Translations under genes and position numbers: made by a program | Assembly: GCA_035048485.1 (NCBI GenBank) | Contig: CM068587.1 | Coordinates: 32,845,001 to 32,909,000 of the forward strand | Direction of reading: 5' to 3' | DNA length: 64,000 nucleotides | From: Pteria penguin | Lineage: Eukaryota > Mollusca > Bivalvia > Pterioida > Pteriidae | Notes under the pieces: generated by a model | Told to the model about the DNA's origin: nothing | Seen by the model: the letters and a program-made list of their open reading frames with translations, nothing else | The model's database searches: none | Shown: piece by piece, positions 1 to 11,902 of the stretch | Layout: each line of letters begins with the position of its first letter | Numbering within the stretch: position 1 is the stretch's first letter

Positions 1-1209
1 TTTGTTACGTTATGCCAGAACGAGTTCAAATTACGATTTTTTAAACTGAGAAAAAAATGACTACGCTGCCAAGGATAAGTAAGTGCTAGACAAACAAAGT
101 CACTCAGGAAATTCTATTGTCCTCACAATATCATACAGTATAACGTCTGGCTATCCACAATTTTGAATGGTATTCTGGTCATATTAAGCAACAAATTTCA
201 CACTTACATGTATAATTGGTCTTTACTGACAATTTCTATCGGACTTAAGTGATTGGCGTTGCTAGGAACCAGTAGATGCTCACTCTCAGTTGTGAATATG
301 CCCAGGTGAGCGATATAGGCATAGTATGGCGTCTTGCCTTCATGTCTCTTCGTTTGGGCATTGGGGGCAACAAGCCAAACAGAAGAAGTTTTTCCCCCGG
401 CAACTGGTCTTTCCTCTAATTTTCAGGAGTAATGCCGCGAGTGTCTCAATGATAAAACATCAGTTACTTTCGTATTTTACTATCATGCAAGACTTCCTTT
501 TTTATCTGAACTAATTCAGTCGCATTTTATTAGATCAATAACGAAGTCTAATAGTCTGAAGTCTGGAGTAATCTCTTGCATGGTGTGGTTGATTTAGGAA
601 CAGATATCAATATTATTGCCAACAAGGGAATTAATTCCAATGAAATTATATATTGGTAAAACCTATCTACTTCACAGTGCAAATTTACATTCCTGATCGA
701 TTTACCTACTGCAGTGCATATAAACGATGCACAAAACTCCCATCTACCTGTTTTGACAGGTATACACTCAGTAAACGTGCTCATTTAATTCGAGTTGAAT
801 ACCCGAAATACACACTATACATAAAAGTTTTTTTTTTATTCATGACTGTAATGTTACTTTGATATTCCTTCTCAGATCGACGTTGTCCATGGAACAAGAT
901 TCGGAATAATCTTGGAGAGCCTTCATATGATCAGCACAACGTAGTCTCTGGTCTTAGTGTCATCCTTTCGAAACAGCAATCTGATCTTGACTCTAATCAT
1001 GAACCATTAAATCTGAGTACTTAAAAAGATCCATTCATATGACCAGAATGACGTTTTATCCGAGGGATCAAACCAAAGCATTAGACATATCTTATGATTG
1101 GGTCTGAAATTTCAAACTTATCGCGGTATTACACCGGTACCATCATAAAACTCGTCCTTTATGACCCTTGATCTTTGTATGGAGGAATATTTATAATTTT
1201 AGATGTGTG
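1..1209. other. No gene recognised
   Basis: AT-rich DNA with only short open frames and no splice-framed homology that I recognise. Open frames at 326-514 and 653-862 show no motif or composition suggesting a protein. I see no RNA gene here. Confidence 0.5.
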
Positions 1210-1400
1210 TCCTTTGATTAATCTGCTGTTGCAATGAGTGAGAAAATCGGATAAACACACTAATTGATTGACTATTTTCATATCAAATAATCGTCGTAAG
1301 TCGGTGTCGTAACTGCTCTATAATCGAATATTTTTGTGAGGTCCTTGTGTGTATTTTTCATATCATTACACTATGTACTGTATATTTCCGTGGTGGCTTA
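1210..1400 (-). repeat. Fragment of dispersed repeat (RT-element tail family)
   Basis: The stretch around 1295-1345 (TAAGTCGGTGTCGTAAC, then ATATTTTTGTGA) matches the block at 50600-50700 in the same orientation and the complements of blocks near 6430-6460 and 11215-11250. It is a degenerate member of the repeat that forms the 3' tail of the RT element at 45.5-50.8 kb. Strand is given relative to the copy at 6303-6660. Confidence 0.5.
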
Positions 1401-2132
1401 TAATATTAGAGTAAAAAATAAGGATACTTTATTTCTAGTAAACTCGGAATGCCTTCATAGACCAGATCAACTCAGTTGCTCGTCCTTTTTTACTTTATTC
1501 TAAGCACAATTATTGTGTCAATTTCTTTCTTATTTTTGTGTTTATGATGCAGATCAATGTATATCGGAAACCTAATATTTCTGAAACTGCTCCAGTCAAT
1601 AGTAGAAGATAGGTCTGTAACCGCAATCGATAAAGGAACTTCCAGTTCCCTAGCAGTTTATGATAAAACTAACTTTTACATATTCTTTATTTACTGCAGT
1701 GGCCAGAGGAATCTCGCATGTTGTGTACTACGGGAATATTTAAGCAGATAGAACTACAAGGCCATGGACCGACCCATTATAAAGAACTTTTTAAGTATCA
1801 CCTTAAAAGCATTTACTGACATTGTAACTGACATTGTTACTACCATGCTTTGGAACCTCTCCTTTTCATTTAAAAGATTTAGATATATGAAAACGTTCAT
1901 AATTTTTAGTTTACGAGATATCTTAAACCTACAATAAAATATTCACAAATTGAAATATCTTGAAATGAAAATATTTGGTTTTAGATAAATAATATGCATT
2001 GATATTCTGTCAAGAGTAAAAATGTATGTGAAGATACAGTGATAGAGTAGAATTTCCTCGTATAGCTGATTTATTGGTATTGAAGACAAAAAAGAAAGAT
2101 ATAGATATATAGTGATGCCCTAGGGAAATAAT

Positions 2133-2629
2133 CTTTTAAAGTTTGACAGTACGTCGGGGATGCCCCACATTTTTACTGTTCATTTTAAAGTATAGAACAC
2201 TCGCTGCGTAACATCAATAATCAGTTTGATATGATATCTATCCTGCAGTGTGATCTGATATCTAACCGGCTGTGTGTAATTTTAATGTCTATATTTATTT
2301 TATATCCTTTAGAGGACACAAGTTGTTATTTATAAGCTAATTTCCATAGATTGATAAAGATTCAGTTTCATTCCAAATATAATACATGGTGTTATCTCGT
2401 CATCAACTGATTTGATATTTATCTGGCAGTGTGTGATACAATATTTATATTTGTTTTATATAAGTTAGAGTGCACTAATACAAACATGATGTTGATTCGT
2501 CCCTCGTCAGACAGAGAGCGATGACAGAAATATAACAGAAGTAGACAATGGCAGTACAACGGGAGTAGACAGCACGATTTTCCCGCTTACGTCTTCTCAC
2601 ATATTAAGGATATTCACCTTTTGGATGTC
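2133..2629 (+). promoter_or_regulatory. Duplicated upstream region of B-box gene 1
   Basis: The block beginning AAGTTTGACAGTACGTCGGGGATGC resembles the block beginning near 11510 upstream of the second B-box gene (AAGTTTGACAGTGAGTTGGGGATGC), and similarity continues patchily to the start codons. The duplication therefore carried the promoter and 5' UTR with it. I see no convincing TATA box at a fixed distance. Confidence 0.5.
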
Positions 2630-5600
2630 ATGACTGATTCTTTGGATTTTGGAAATGAGTTATGTGCTCTTCACAAAGGAAGGAAACTTATTGGGTACTG
2701 TACAAACTGTGGTGTCAGTGTGTGCTTTACATGTGTCAGTATTACATGTCGAGGTCATTCGATAGAGGATAACCTTTCCAATATCATGGCTAAGTATGGA
2801 ACTGAAGCAAAGTCAAAGTTCGAACATTTTGTTTCAGAAAAACTATGTGAGCTGGATCAGAGATTACGTGACATTGATCTGGAAAATAATGACTGTATGT
2901 CCAAAATAGATTGCGCAAAGGAATTAATTAAAACAAATGGTAAGGTCGGATTATATTGCTAGAACATGTAATTGTTCCAACTTGTTTTATAAACTGTAGA
3001 GATCAAAACACCAGTAAACTTACAACGAAATCTTACTAACTTTTCTAATATTGGGTCTCTAACCACACCTTGGAAATGGGATTCAAGTCGGTCAGATTGG
3101 GAAAATTTTAGTCTATATCCTTACTCAAAATGGGGAAATCATAACTGAATTTCATGCACTTTAAATCCATATTTAGAGAAAGACATGATTTCTACGGTTT
3201 CTGTTAGTGTGTATTGAAAGGAATAGAAACCATTTTGTCATCACTTAATTTTTACGTCATTCCACAAATATTTCACGTGTGTGGTGACGGCATCTGCCTG
3301 ATGCACTTCAAAGAGATTTATACATTTGCAATGGGCCCACACAAAGTAAAGATGTATATTTTACATGACAAGCCTACCAAGAAACGGGAACTTGGTTTTC
3401 ATCCGAAAGGCAGGGCACTGGTATGTCCACAGCAGAATCAAACTCTCGGTCACCAGACGAGCACCTCACCCACTGAGGGACACTATTCCAATCTCTTTAT
3501 CATTTTATGCTAAGAGAATTAACGCAACCCTAATAAATTATTAATTATGAATGTGTCCCATGGACTGCCCCAATGAAAGATAAATAAGAGACCCGCAAGT
3601 CGATTCTCAAACGTTCTTGCGTAATTCAGAATGATTCTTAATACTTTTAATACCAGATTTTGCAAATGGGGGAAACTTGAATGGCATTTCTTAAAAGTAT
3701 ATGGCATTTTTCTCATCCCAAAATACATCAAAACATTTCATATTCAAAATACTGAAGTTTAAAGTCCTATTCTATCTGGGTAAAAGTTACGAAAAATTTC
3801 TAAAAGAACTTAGTGAAATGGTCTGCAGATCAAAAGTAAGATATACATTGTGTAGTGGTATAATAGTAGTACAAGACAGCGGACATAACTGTTTGATACT
3901 ACATACAAATACTACATAGAAGTCGGTATAGTATAGCTATTCAATCATGTTGCTATGCGTAGAAAGCAACATAAAACTCTATAAAGCATTCAACCATCCA
4001 GTTGAAATTCGGATTATTGGTTTTTTAACACTGAAAAGAATGCAGAGAATTAATGTCTGGAAACAATTTTGAGTCTTAATTCTCACCTATTCATCTCATT
4101 GCATTGGGGGAAATTACAGTTTTGAATAAAAAAGCGTAACCCTTTAGGTAGGAATAAGGCCCACTTTAAAGATAATTATGTGAGTAAGATAAAAATTGTT
4201 TATTAGTTCAATTCAGATGAATTTTTGATTGATTCCTGAATTTGCTACGATATAAATGAATACGTCTGGGATTCTGTTGCTATGTGTTTAAAGCAACGCA
4301 AATCTCCAACGTACAAAACACCTAAACACTAAAAAAAAAGAAAAGAAAAGAACTGATTTCAACACTGAAAGAATCCCATTCCTCGTATTTTATATATACC
4401 TGAATTACTAACTGAACTTCACAAAATCAGTAATTTCTAATTTAAATTTATTTTGTGTAGCTAAGGCAATTAAAGAAGAAAAGGATAAAATGATAGATGA
4501 TGCTGCAGCAGGAATATTTAACAAATTGGATGAATGTCAACAGGAAAAGCAAAAAAGAATTCAAACCTTTAAGGATGCCATACAAGCTAGCAAGATAAAA
4601 GTAGAATCTCTACTTAACGAACTGGAGATTAGGGCGAATCAACCTCTTAGAGCACTGCAGATACAACACAGTATCAAGGATGTGAAGAAAGAAATAGAGC
4701 AATTAGAGGATTTACAAACACTTACTGATACAGAGAAACTAATTTCTATTTCTGAAGAGACTGAGATAGGCTTAAGTCAACTACGAAATCGGTTTTTATT
4801 TGGAGGAACTCGTGAAGTTAGCGACGAGGATACGTACAAATCATCTGACGCAGTATCAGTTCATGATGCAACAGAGCTACACAGTTTTAAACTATTCACT
4901 GACAATGTACATAATATAACTTCCACCAATCAAAACACTTCTTGGATACAAGGCAGAGATCATCTGAAGCTGTGTGATACTACAGGAGTAAGTCTCTGTG
5001 TATTTGATCTAAACAGTCCTATAAATAGCATTACATGCAATAGAGATGGAGAACTTCTGACAACTGTCCCAGGTAAGCGAGTGGTCAACAAATTCAAAAT
5101 GGATAACAATTCAGATATCCCGTTTATAGAAACTGGTAACCTTTTTCCATGCGGTATTGCCGTTTGTCCAAATAAAGACATTGTGGTAGGTCTTGTGGAG
5201 AAATATGATTTTAAACTTTGTTCTACGAGTAAAAGACTCTTACGTGTGTATGACGAATTTGGTCGGGGAAAGAAAGATATTTCCGGTGAAGAGGGTGGAA
5301 AGAAGTGTATAGTCCTTCCCGAGAGGATAGCGGTCAGTAAAAGTGGTGATTATACCGCAGTCATCAACAGATTTCAGCAACTAAACGGGGAAATATTAAT
5401 TCTCTATTGCGGTAATATAAAATATGTCTTCCCGGATCCAAGTATCTCGAAAAGAAAATACATGCTTGGAAAATCAGAACGCGAGAAGTTTGATCCCAGA
5501 GATGTAGATTTTGATATTCTGAACAACATCATTATCTGTGACTATGAGAGTCGTAGCATTCTGCTGATCAATTGTGAAACCCTTCAATCATACAAACAAA

Positions 5601-5716
5601 TATACATATTTAAAACATGGCCCAAATGTATGACATGTTTTCCAGATCAGACACTATGGGTTGGTTGCGCAGATGGAATCGTAAAAGTCTTGGAATACAT
5701 GTCATACGAGAAATAA
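2630..5716 (+). CDS. B-box / coiled-coil / beta-propeller protein, copy 1 (TRIM-like without RING)
   Basis: Two exons, 2630-2939 and 4461-5716, join in phase 1 (donor G|GTAAGG, acceptor TTTTGTGTAG|CT) to give 521 residues. I chose the ATG at 2630 because it aligns with the ATG of the paralogue at 11903; the open frame begins upstream at a TTG. Residues 12-43 form a B-box-like zinc site: C12, H15, C24, C27, C32, C35, C40, H43. Residues about 55-230 are charged and heptad-like, as in a TRIM coiled coil. From about 250 to the end there are repeated strand-like blocks (e.g. SWIQGRD, GIAVCPNKDIVVGL, LWVGCADGIVKVLEY) that fit an NHL/WD-type propeller. No RING precedes the B-box, so ubiquitin-ligase activity should not be assumed. 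Such RING-less B-box proteins are numerous in bivalves and are often linked to immunity; the specific role here is unknown. The 1.5-kb intron carries a SINE. Confidence 0.85.
3241..3482 (-). mobile_element. tRNA-derived SINE, degenerate, in the intron of B-box gene 1
   Basis: In + orientation it reads TTTTTACGTCATTCCACAAATATTTCACG, then GGTGACGGCATCTGCCTGATGCA, the reversed body of the SINE seen complete at 9146 and 59657. The complement of its right end (CAGTGGGTGAGGTGCTCG... GTTTGATTCTGC) is a tRNA-like head of the 'GATGAGG' type. The open frame 3214-3513 across it is incidental. The paralogue's intron lacks it, so it inserted after the gene duplication. Confidence 0.75.
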
Positions 5717-5832
5717 TTGTAAACATATCATAAAAAAAAGTATTGATTCAATTTATAAAAATGTATATGCCTTATTTGTTGATATAATTTATATAACAAT
5801 CAATAACTTTAATGTTAGCTTCAAAAACAATT

Positions 5833-5877
5833 TGTGTGTGTAGGTGTGTGTGTAGGTGTATATGTGTGTGTAGGTGT

Positions 5878-5964
<87 letters not shown>
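5833..5964. repeat. (GT)n microsatellite
   Basis: An interrupted TGTGTGTAGG stretch runs into a pure (TG)n tract, about 115 bp downstream of the stop of B-box gene 1. It opens false frames on both strands (poly Cys-Val, poly Thr-His). Confidence 0.97.
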
Positions 5965-5968
<4 letters not shown>

Positions 5969-6302
5969 TAAAGTACATGAAAAAACATTTACATTTGCTT
6001 GTTGTCATTTCTGAAATGTAATATTAAAGTGAGTTGCTATAATACAAGTAGCTATTTGAAAATAAACCCAGACTTTCAACATTGTACATTGTAATTGTAT
6101 GTTGGATAAACTTGCGGCCCAAAAAAGGGATTTGTATTGTAGATGAAAGGAAAAGACGAAGAAGAAGAGGAGAAAAAAAAGAAAAAGAACGTAGAAATTG
6201 AAAATACGTGAGGGGCCTCTATAATCGGGTGATTTGGCTATTAAAATAATCATAATTAACTGCAATACAAAGTATGTTATCAATTAAAATTTCTAGTCAT
6301 AA

Positions 6303-6660
6303 GGAACTTATGTGTGAAAGAGAAAACAGAAGACATCTGACAAAGCTGTATGACAAAAATCAGCAAAGACGTACACACAAAACATGATAATAGTAGAATA
6401 TGCACGGAAAAACGACATTACAAAAATATTCAATTGTGCTGTGGTTACCATACCGACTTAAGACAGTTAATTGAAGTAACAAACGTCATTCAATCGATGT
6501 GGTTAACCGGTTTACGGGCACTCACCTTCCCACTCACCGCAAAAGCAACACAATTAGAGGCCACACAATTAAAAAATTATAAATTATCCTCCATATAGAG
6601 AACAAGGATCAATAGGTTTCTCAAGGAGAGAGGTCATAAAAATTTATACACAAATAACGT
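6303..6660 (+). repeat. Dispersed repeat, copy matching the RT-element tail at 50400-50760
   Basis: This block, from GTGAAAGAGAAAACAGAAG to AAATTTATACACAAATAACG, is the reverse complement of most of 50400-50760 with scattered differences. Shared landmarks are GATGTGGTTAACCGGTTTACGGGC, CCGCAAAAGCAACACAATT and GAACAAGGATCAATAGG. The copy at 50.4 kb directly follows RT coding remnants, so this is probably a 5'-truncated 3' end of the same element lying in reverse. Confidence 0.7.
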
Positions 6661-9130
6661 TCATACAATAATAGGTTAAAGTAGTAAATCCCTATCCCTA
6701 TTGATATAAAAATTTAGTCAAATTATAAATTAGTTTTTTAAAGTCTAAAGGTAATCTGGTTTAAAGTTATGACATAATTTGAAAACACTGGTCATGAAGA
6801 ACCTATGCATGAAGTGATATGTTTAAACGCCTCTTAGCTGTTGAGATATTACTTCAACCACAACCTTAACCAAAATGTCGACAGACAGAGATCCAGACGG
6901 ACAGACATCGCTAATCTGCAGACAGGAATTTCTTTGCATTTCGTCCAATGTTTTTCCAAAGCTACTATTAAATTCTTATTTTTATTAATTTTTGTTTGCG
7001 TCATTTGTGTTTTTCCAATACACACATTTAAGACTTTACATTTTTCTTGCATATAATTTTATGTCAAATTCTAATTTAATTTTCAAAGCAACAAACAATA
7101 GATATATAGATTATGTGTTACGAATCTATGATCTGTGATATATGAATTCACAAAACTCAGAGGAAAACATTTAGACTTAAAAATAGAATTGTGCGTATAC
7201 AGTTGAAATTCTTAAATCTTACTATAAAAAAGCACGCGACTATGAACAACCATTGATGTTTTCATTATCGAATTTCAGTCGAATTCTACGTGCAATTTTG
7301 TTTGTCTGGGTGAGTAAATATCACTATTTCTCTTTGATTATTTCACTTGTAATATTTTTGTTTAGAGTAGTCCTAAAGAATTTCACTGAAATGGCTTATT
7401 GGAACATGCACAAAATCTATAGAAGATATTGAGGTTTTATTGTCAAGTGTGTGCATGGAAATGGTGTGCAGTCAGCACTTGACCTTACACCTGATTTCAT
7501 TCCAAAAACTTGTCGATATCATTAAAGAACACAATTTCTCATAAAATAAATAAAATGTCTTACTGAGTTAGTAAACCATGCAAGAGCTTTATAACTGACA
7601 TTTTATTTACTGGCAACCTAAATAAATGCTCCTTTTAAAACTCAAGGCTTTGAACATTTGAATTGCAAATTTGGAAAATTATTACGGAATACAGAGCTCA
7701 ATCTACGGCGAAGAGACAAAGTTAAAACACCGAACATGAGTTTCAAGTCAAGGTCCAAAAAATTTGGAAAGGTAACCAATAACTTTATTGCCACTTAAAC
7801 CTTCCTGATTACTCCATTCATTATTTGAAAATTAGAATACTAGATGAAAAATCACCATAAAAACAATGTCAGTCTCAGCATCCCTTTCCATTAGAAGAGG
7901 GAAAAGAGGATGGATGCTGGATCAGGCACCCAAACCCCTATGAGACTCAATGAATGCAATAATACTGGTAGTAAAAGAAATCTTTAGAAGTCAATTAGTA
8001 AATATTCTCAGTTTAGTTTGCAGAGTCAACAGCAGACATAGAACTCACGGCTCACAAAATTACGACAAACCAGAGATACATGTAAATAGTATCTTTGATG
8101 ATCATATATATATTGTTTTTAATGAACCATTTGGCTTCAATCACAATCCTACCAAGTTATATTTAATTCCACTGAGAAAATAACATGAATATACAAATTC
8201 AGTAGATTTGGTATACCTACTGATAACTAGGATGTTGGCGTGATCAAATATCACGTGACCATAAACCACTCAACATATTCTATATATAGACTCTGTATAA
8301 TTATGAATAATGTTGTATGGTAGATTTCTACCATTTATGTGGTTTGTTCTTTTCAATCGGTATCCATATAATGTATAATGTTAATGTATAATGGTGCATT
8401 TGAGGATAGATAATGAATTGTGTTTGCCTATAAGATTTCTTTCATTTTTGTTGTTTGCCTTTGTCAATTGATCAATGGCCATCCTCTTAATGTTAATGTA
8501 TACTGCTTATCTACAATGATGATTTGCAATTATATATAATGAGTTTTTGTTTACTTATAACATTCATATGGGGTTTTTTTGTATTCATTTTGTTTTATAA
8601 TAATCATGTTTGTTGAAAAATCCACCTTGGTCATTATTTTGCCAACAAATATTAAAAACTAACAACACATATTCTTTATTCTTCATGTACGATTCAATTT
8701 TTCAAATATTTGCTCTAATTCTGTTCAACATGGATTTTATATTCAATATCCACGATAGATATGATCATCTTGAATATCTGTACTGCAAGGTTATGCTATG
8801 ACGACAATTCAGACATATCCATGACAAAATCTAATCGCTCCTCATTAAAGTAAGATTTGCCAATGAAGGTATTCATGAATTAAACTTAGACTACATATTG
8901 AACCACAAGTTTGAAAAAACATCCTGCATATTTAAGAAATGAAAAATTTCCTTGCATTTCCGGTAGATACACACTATCTGCTGCATACATAAGTACACAT
9001 TTGCTCATCATCTGATTGTGGCTATTTTCTCATTGCTGATCTAAACATCGATACAACTTTTACAAAATGGTCCAAAATACAGAGTGGCTAGATCCTTCAC
9101 ATGGAACAAAAACTTTGAAATTCTTTAAAA
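6661..9130. other. No gene recognised between the B-box copies
   Basis: AT-rich DNA with short open frames (6841-7056, 7950-8183, 8610-8801), none with a recognisable motif or splice context. I see no RNA gene. Confidence 0.5.
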
Positions 9131-9145
9131 ATTAAATTATTCAAA

Positions 9146-9414
9146 TTGATTGATTTTTGTTTTACGTCACACCACGAATATTTCACGTATATGGTGACGG
9201 CATCTGCCTGATGCGGGGCATACAAATTTTGACCTCTGCAACGGACCCACCCGAAGCAGTGAGGGATCTTTAACGTGCCATGCATACCACGACACGGGGC
9301 CTCGGTTTTTACTGTCTCATCCGAAAGACAGGAAACCGGCATGACCAGAGCGGGACTCGAACCCCGGCCTCCCGATCAGGAGTCCGACGCGATACCACTA
9401 GGCCACGCCGGCTT
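9146..9414 (-). mobile_element. Full-length tRNA-derived SINE with perfect target-site duplication
   Basis: Reverse complement reads from a tRNA-like head (GCCGGCGTGGCCTAGTGGTA as A-box region, GGTTCGAGTCC as B-box) through a conserved body (AAGATCCCTCACTGCTTCGG) to a CAATCAAT-like end. The element is bounded by identical 15-bp direct repeats, ATTAAATTATTCAAA, at 9131-9145 and 9415-9429. This is the expected footprint of LINE-mediated insertion and implies a fairly recent event. It resembles SINE families described from bivalves; I cannot assign the family without a library. Confidence 0.9.
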
Positions 9415-9985
9415 ATTAAATTATTCAAACACAGGGGCAAAGAAGAAAGGGGGTGTAGAAGTGGATGCTCTTTCGGTGTTGCTTAGATTTAAGCTTAAAA
9501 GTTACAAAACTTTTTAAACATCATGTTGTGTTTTCAAAGACTTTAATGCGATAGAAGAACTAGCCTTTTTCTAGGAGCAATATACATGTGTATTATTATG
9601 TCACAGCCAGATTAGGACATGTGTACCTGTATTTATGATTTTTTGCACCATGTGTGTTTTTCGACAACCAACGTGTATCCAGTGATGTCCATTGTCTATC
9701 ACTCTGTCACAGACATATACATAAAGTGTAACTGTAATGGTAATTGCTATGGGGCTTAATTGGTGTTGTGTTTGTGTGTGTGAGAATGTATGTATGTTTG
9801 ACAGTGTTTTTGTTTGGTTGAAAGAGCTATTCCTTACCACTCATTTCTTAGTTGTATTTTGATAAGGTAAGATAAACATTTCATTTAACCGTTGACAATC
9901 AATTAGTTTTGATAACAACATGTTATGGTTGTTTTGGATCTTTTTTTTTTTTGGTGGTTTTTTGATATAGTGGAGTTCTATCGAA

Positions 9986-10173
<188 letters not shown>

Positions 10174-10224
10174 GAAGAGCAGTAGAGCAGTGTTGAAACT
10201 AAAATGACCGAAATAATGAACCAA

Positions 10225-10445
10225 AGAATCAATCTAAGGACAGAGCTATGCATGACGGAGATACTCCTTATTTAATGAGTGATTTACAAAATTTCATGAC
10301 TGAAAATTTTAAGTATATATTTCATGTCAGTACAAAAGCATTGAAAGGAAGACCGTCAATACTGAAAACTAGACCTAATGTCTCGGGAACTATAAGTCTC
10401 CCGCAGTGACACTGGCCTACTGGATAAAATAAATATAGAACAGAT
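10225..10445 (+). repeat. Dispersed repeat shared with 38590-38800
   Basis: AATCTAAGGACAGAGCTATGCAT, then AAGTATATATTTCATGTCAGTAC and ACTGAAAACTAGA recur in the same order and orientation near 38620-38735 (CAATCTACAGATAGAGCTATGTAT, AAGTATATATTTGGGGTCAGTAC, ACTGAAAACTAGA). The two copies are diverged. No coding capacity is recognised, and the open frame at 10322-10615 on the other strand is probably incidental. Confidence 0.55.
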
Positions 10446-10814
10446 ATATCCTTTAATATTGTGTGCCAGATTCTACCAGAAAAGCTATAGACGTATGTAT
10501 TCGGACATATCATGAAGTAATGCTGACAAATTTCTTTGATGAAACTGGGATCAAAAGTAATTGGTCTGTTATTGTGATATGCATCATTTTTACCATATGG
10601 GTTTACCATTGTCAATCAGCGAAATGAAACAGTAGTTTACGTGACAATCGGTACTCAATTATGTGGCAGCAACACTGAATCCTTTCCTTTTAAGTAAAAG
10701 AGAGAGAGAGAGAGAGAGGGCACGCTTTTGGTACTGGAATATTAGGCATTTTCCTCATCATTTATTGACTAGTTGAATAATACAGCCTCTGGGGGCTTTT
10801 TTGTCTTTTTTTAA

Positions 10815-11093
10815 TTAAGCCGGTGTAAACCAGTCGATGAGGTGCTCAGCTTGTAACTGAGAGGTCCTGGGTTGGTTCGACTTCCGCTATGGACACACCG
10901 GAATTCTATCTTTCGGATGAAACCGAGGAACTGTGTCACGGCAGGCGTGGCACGTAAAAGATCCCTCACTGCTTCGGATAGGTCCATTGCAAAGGTCTGA
11001 AATTCTATATAATGCACCAGCAGTCAGCATATACGTGAAATAATCGTGGAGTAACGTAAAATAGTAATCAACCGATCAATTAATCAATATTTT
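10815..11093 (+). mobile_element. tRNA-derived SINE, 'GATGAGG' head subtype
   Basis: It starts AAGCCGGTGTAAACCAGTCGATGAGG, has a B-box-like GGTTGGTTCGACTTCC, then the shared body (AAAAGATCCCTCACTGCTTCGG, GGTCCATTGCAAAGGTC) and ends in ATCAATTAATCAAT. Its head differs from that of the copies at 9146 and 59657, while the body is the same. Confidence 0.85.
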
Positions 11094-11112
11094 GCTTTTA
11101 TTCAAATAGAAA

Positions 11113-11420
11113 GAAAAAAGAGGAGTTACTGGCTCAGTTATGTGGCAGAAGTCACCATAAAGCTATATAATACATGAATATAAATAATATACTAGAACAT
11201 ATATCACATTACAAAAATATTTGATTGTAGTGCAATTACGATACCGACTTAGGACGGTCATTTAATTTGACAAAAGCCAAACAAATGGTGTGGTTAACCG
11301 GTTTACGGGCCACATAGAGACCTAATTTAGATGCGTTGCCCAACAGTTTCGGTCAAATAAACGTCTAGTGAACTCATAAAAGACAATTTAAACAATTTAG
11401 TCCCCTATCACGCTAAAGTA
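11113..11420 (+). repeat. Dispersed repeat, divergent member of the RT-tail family
   Basis: It shares GATACCGACTTAGGACGG and GTGTGGTTAACCGGTTTACGGGC with 6450-6520. Its left part (GAGGAGTTACTGGCTCAGTTATGTGGCAGAAGTCACC) is the complement of 45845-45890. It therefore links the repeat at 6.3 kb to the block nested in the RT element at 45.8 kb. Confidence 0.65.
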
Positions 11421-11499
11421 AAAACGTTTACTTTTATAGCATACAAAGGGAGGGTAGGCAGAGTAGAGAACCCCTTCATTTAAGTGTTTCTGCATGAAT

Positions 11500-11902
11500 T
11501 ATTATTTTGTAAGTTTGACAGTGAGTTGGGGATGCACCTTATTCTTTTCGTCTTCATTTTAATACGTAGAACAATTGGCACGAGACCGTCAGTAATATTT
11601 TTGAAATGATATGTATCAGGTAGTGCGTTACTCCATACATTTTAATTATATCACACAGTGTGCTCAAGTTACTATTTATAGTTATGGATCATAAACTGAT
11701 AACGGTATCAAACAGAAATATAACGTTATTTCGTCGTCTAATTTTCCGACCGACAGGTGGGAGTGACAGTATGATGAGAGTATACGGTTGAGGTATAATG
11801 GGAGCAGACAGTGGCAGTGTGACGGTAGTAAACAGAATGTTTCTCCTGCTGTATGGTTCTTATATATCGTTGTCGCTGTAGGATATTCGTAAACTGAATG
11901 TC
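11500..11902 (+). promoter_or_regulatory. Duplicated upstream region of B-box gene 2
   Basis: Patchily similar to 2133-2629 in the same order relative to the start codon (see that entry). No core promoter element is convincing. Confidence 0.5.

Noticed and set aside
3214..3513. 99-residue frame in the first B-box intron
   Set aside because: It runs across an inverted SINE; the residues follow the SINE body seen elsewhere.
5772..6021. His-Thr and Cys-Val repeat frames
   Set aside because: Translations of the (GT)n microsatellite.
9275..9517. Frames across 9.3-9.5 kb
   Set aside because: They read through the SINE at 9146-9414 and its flank.
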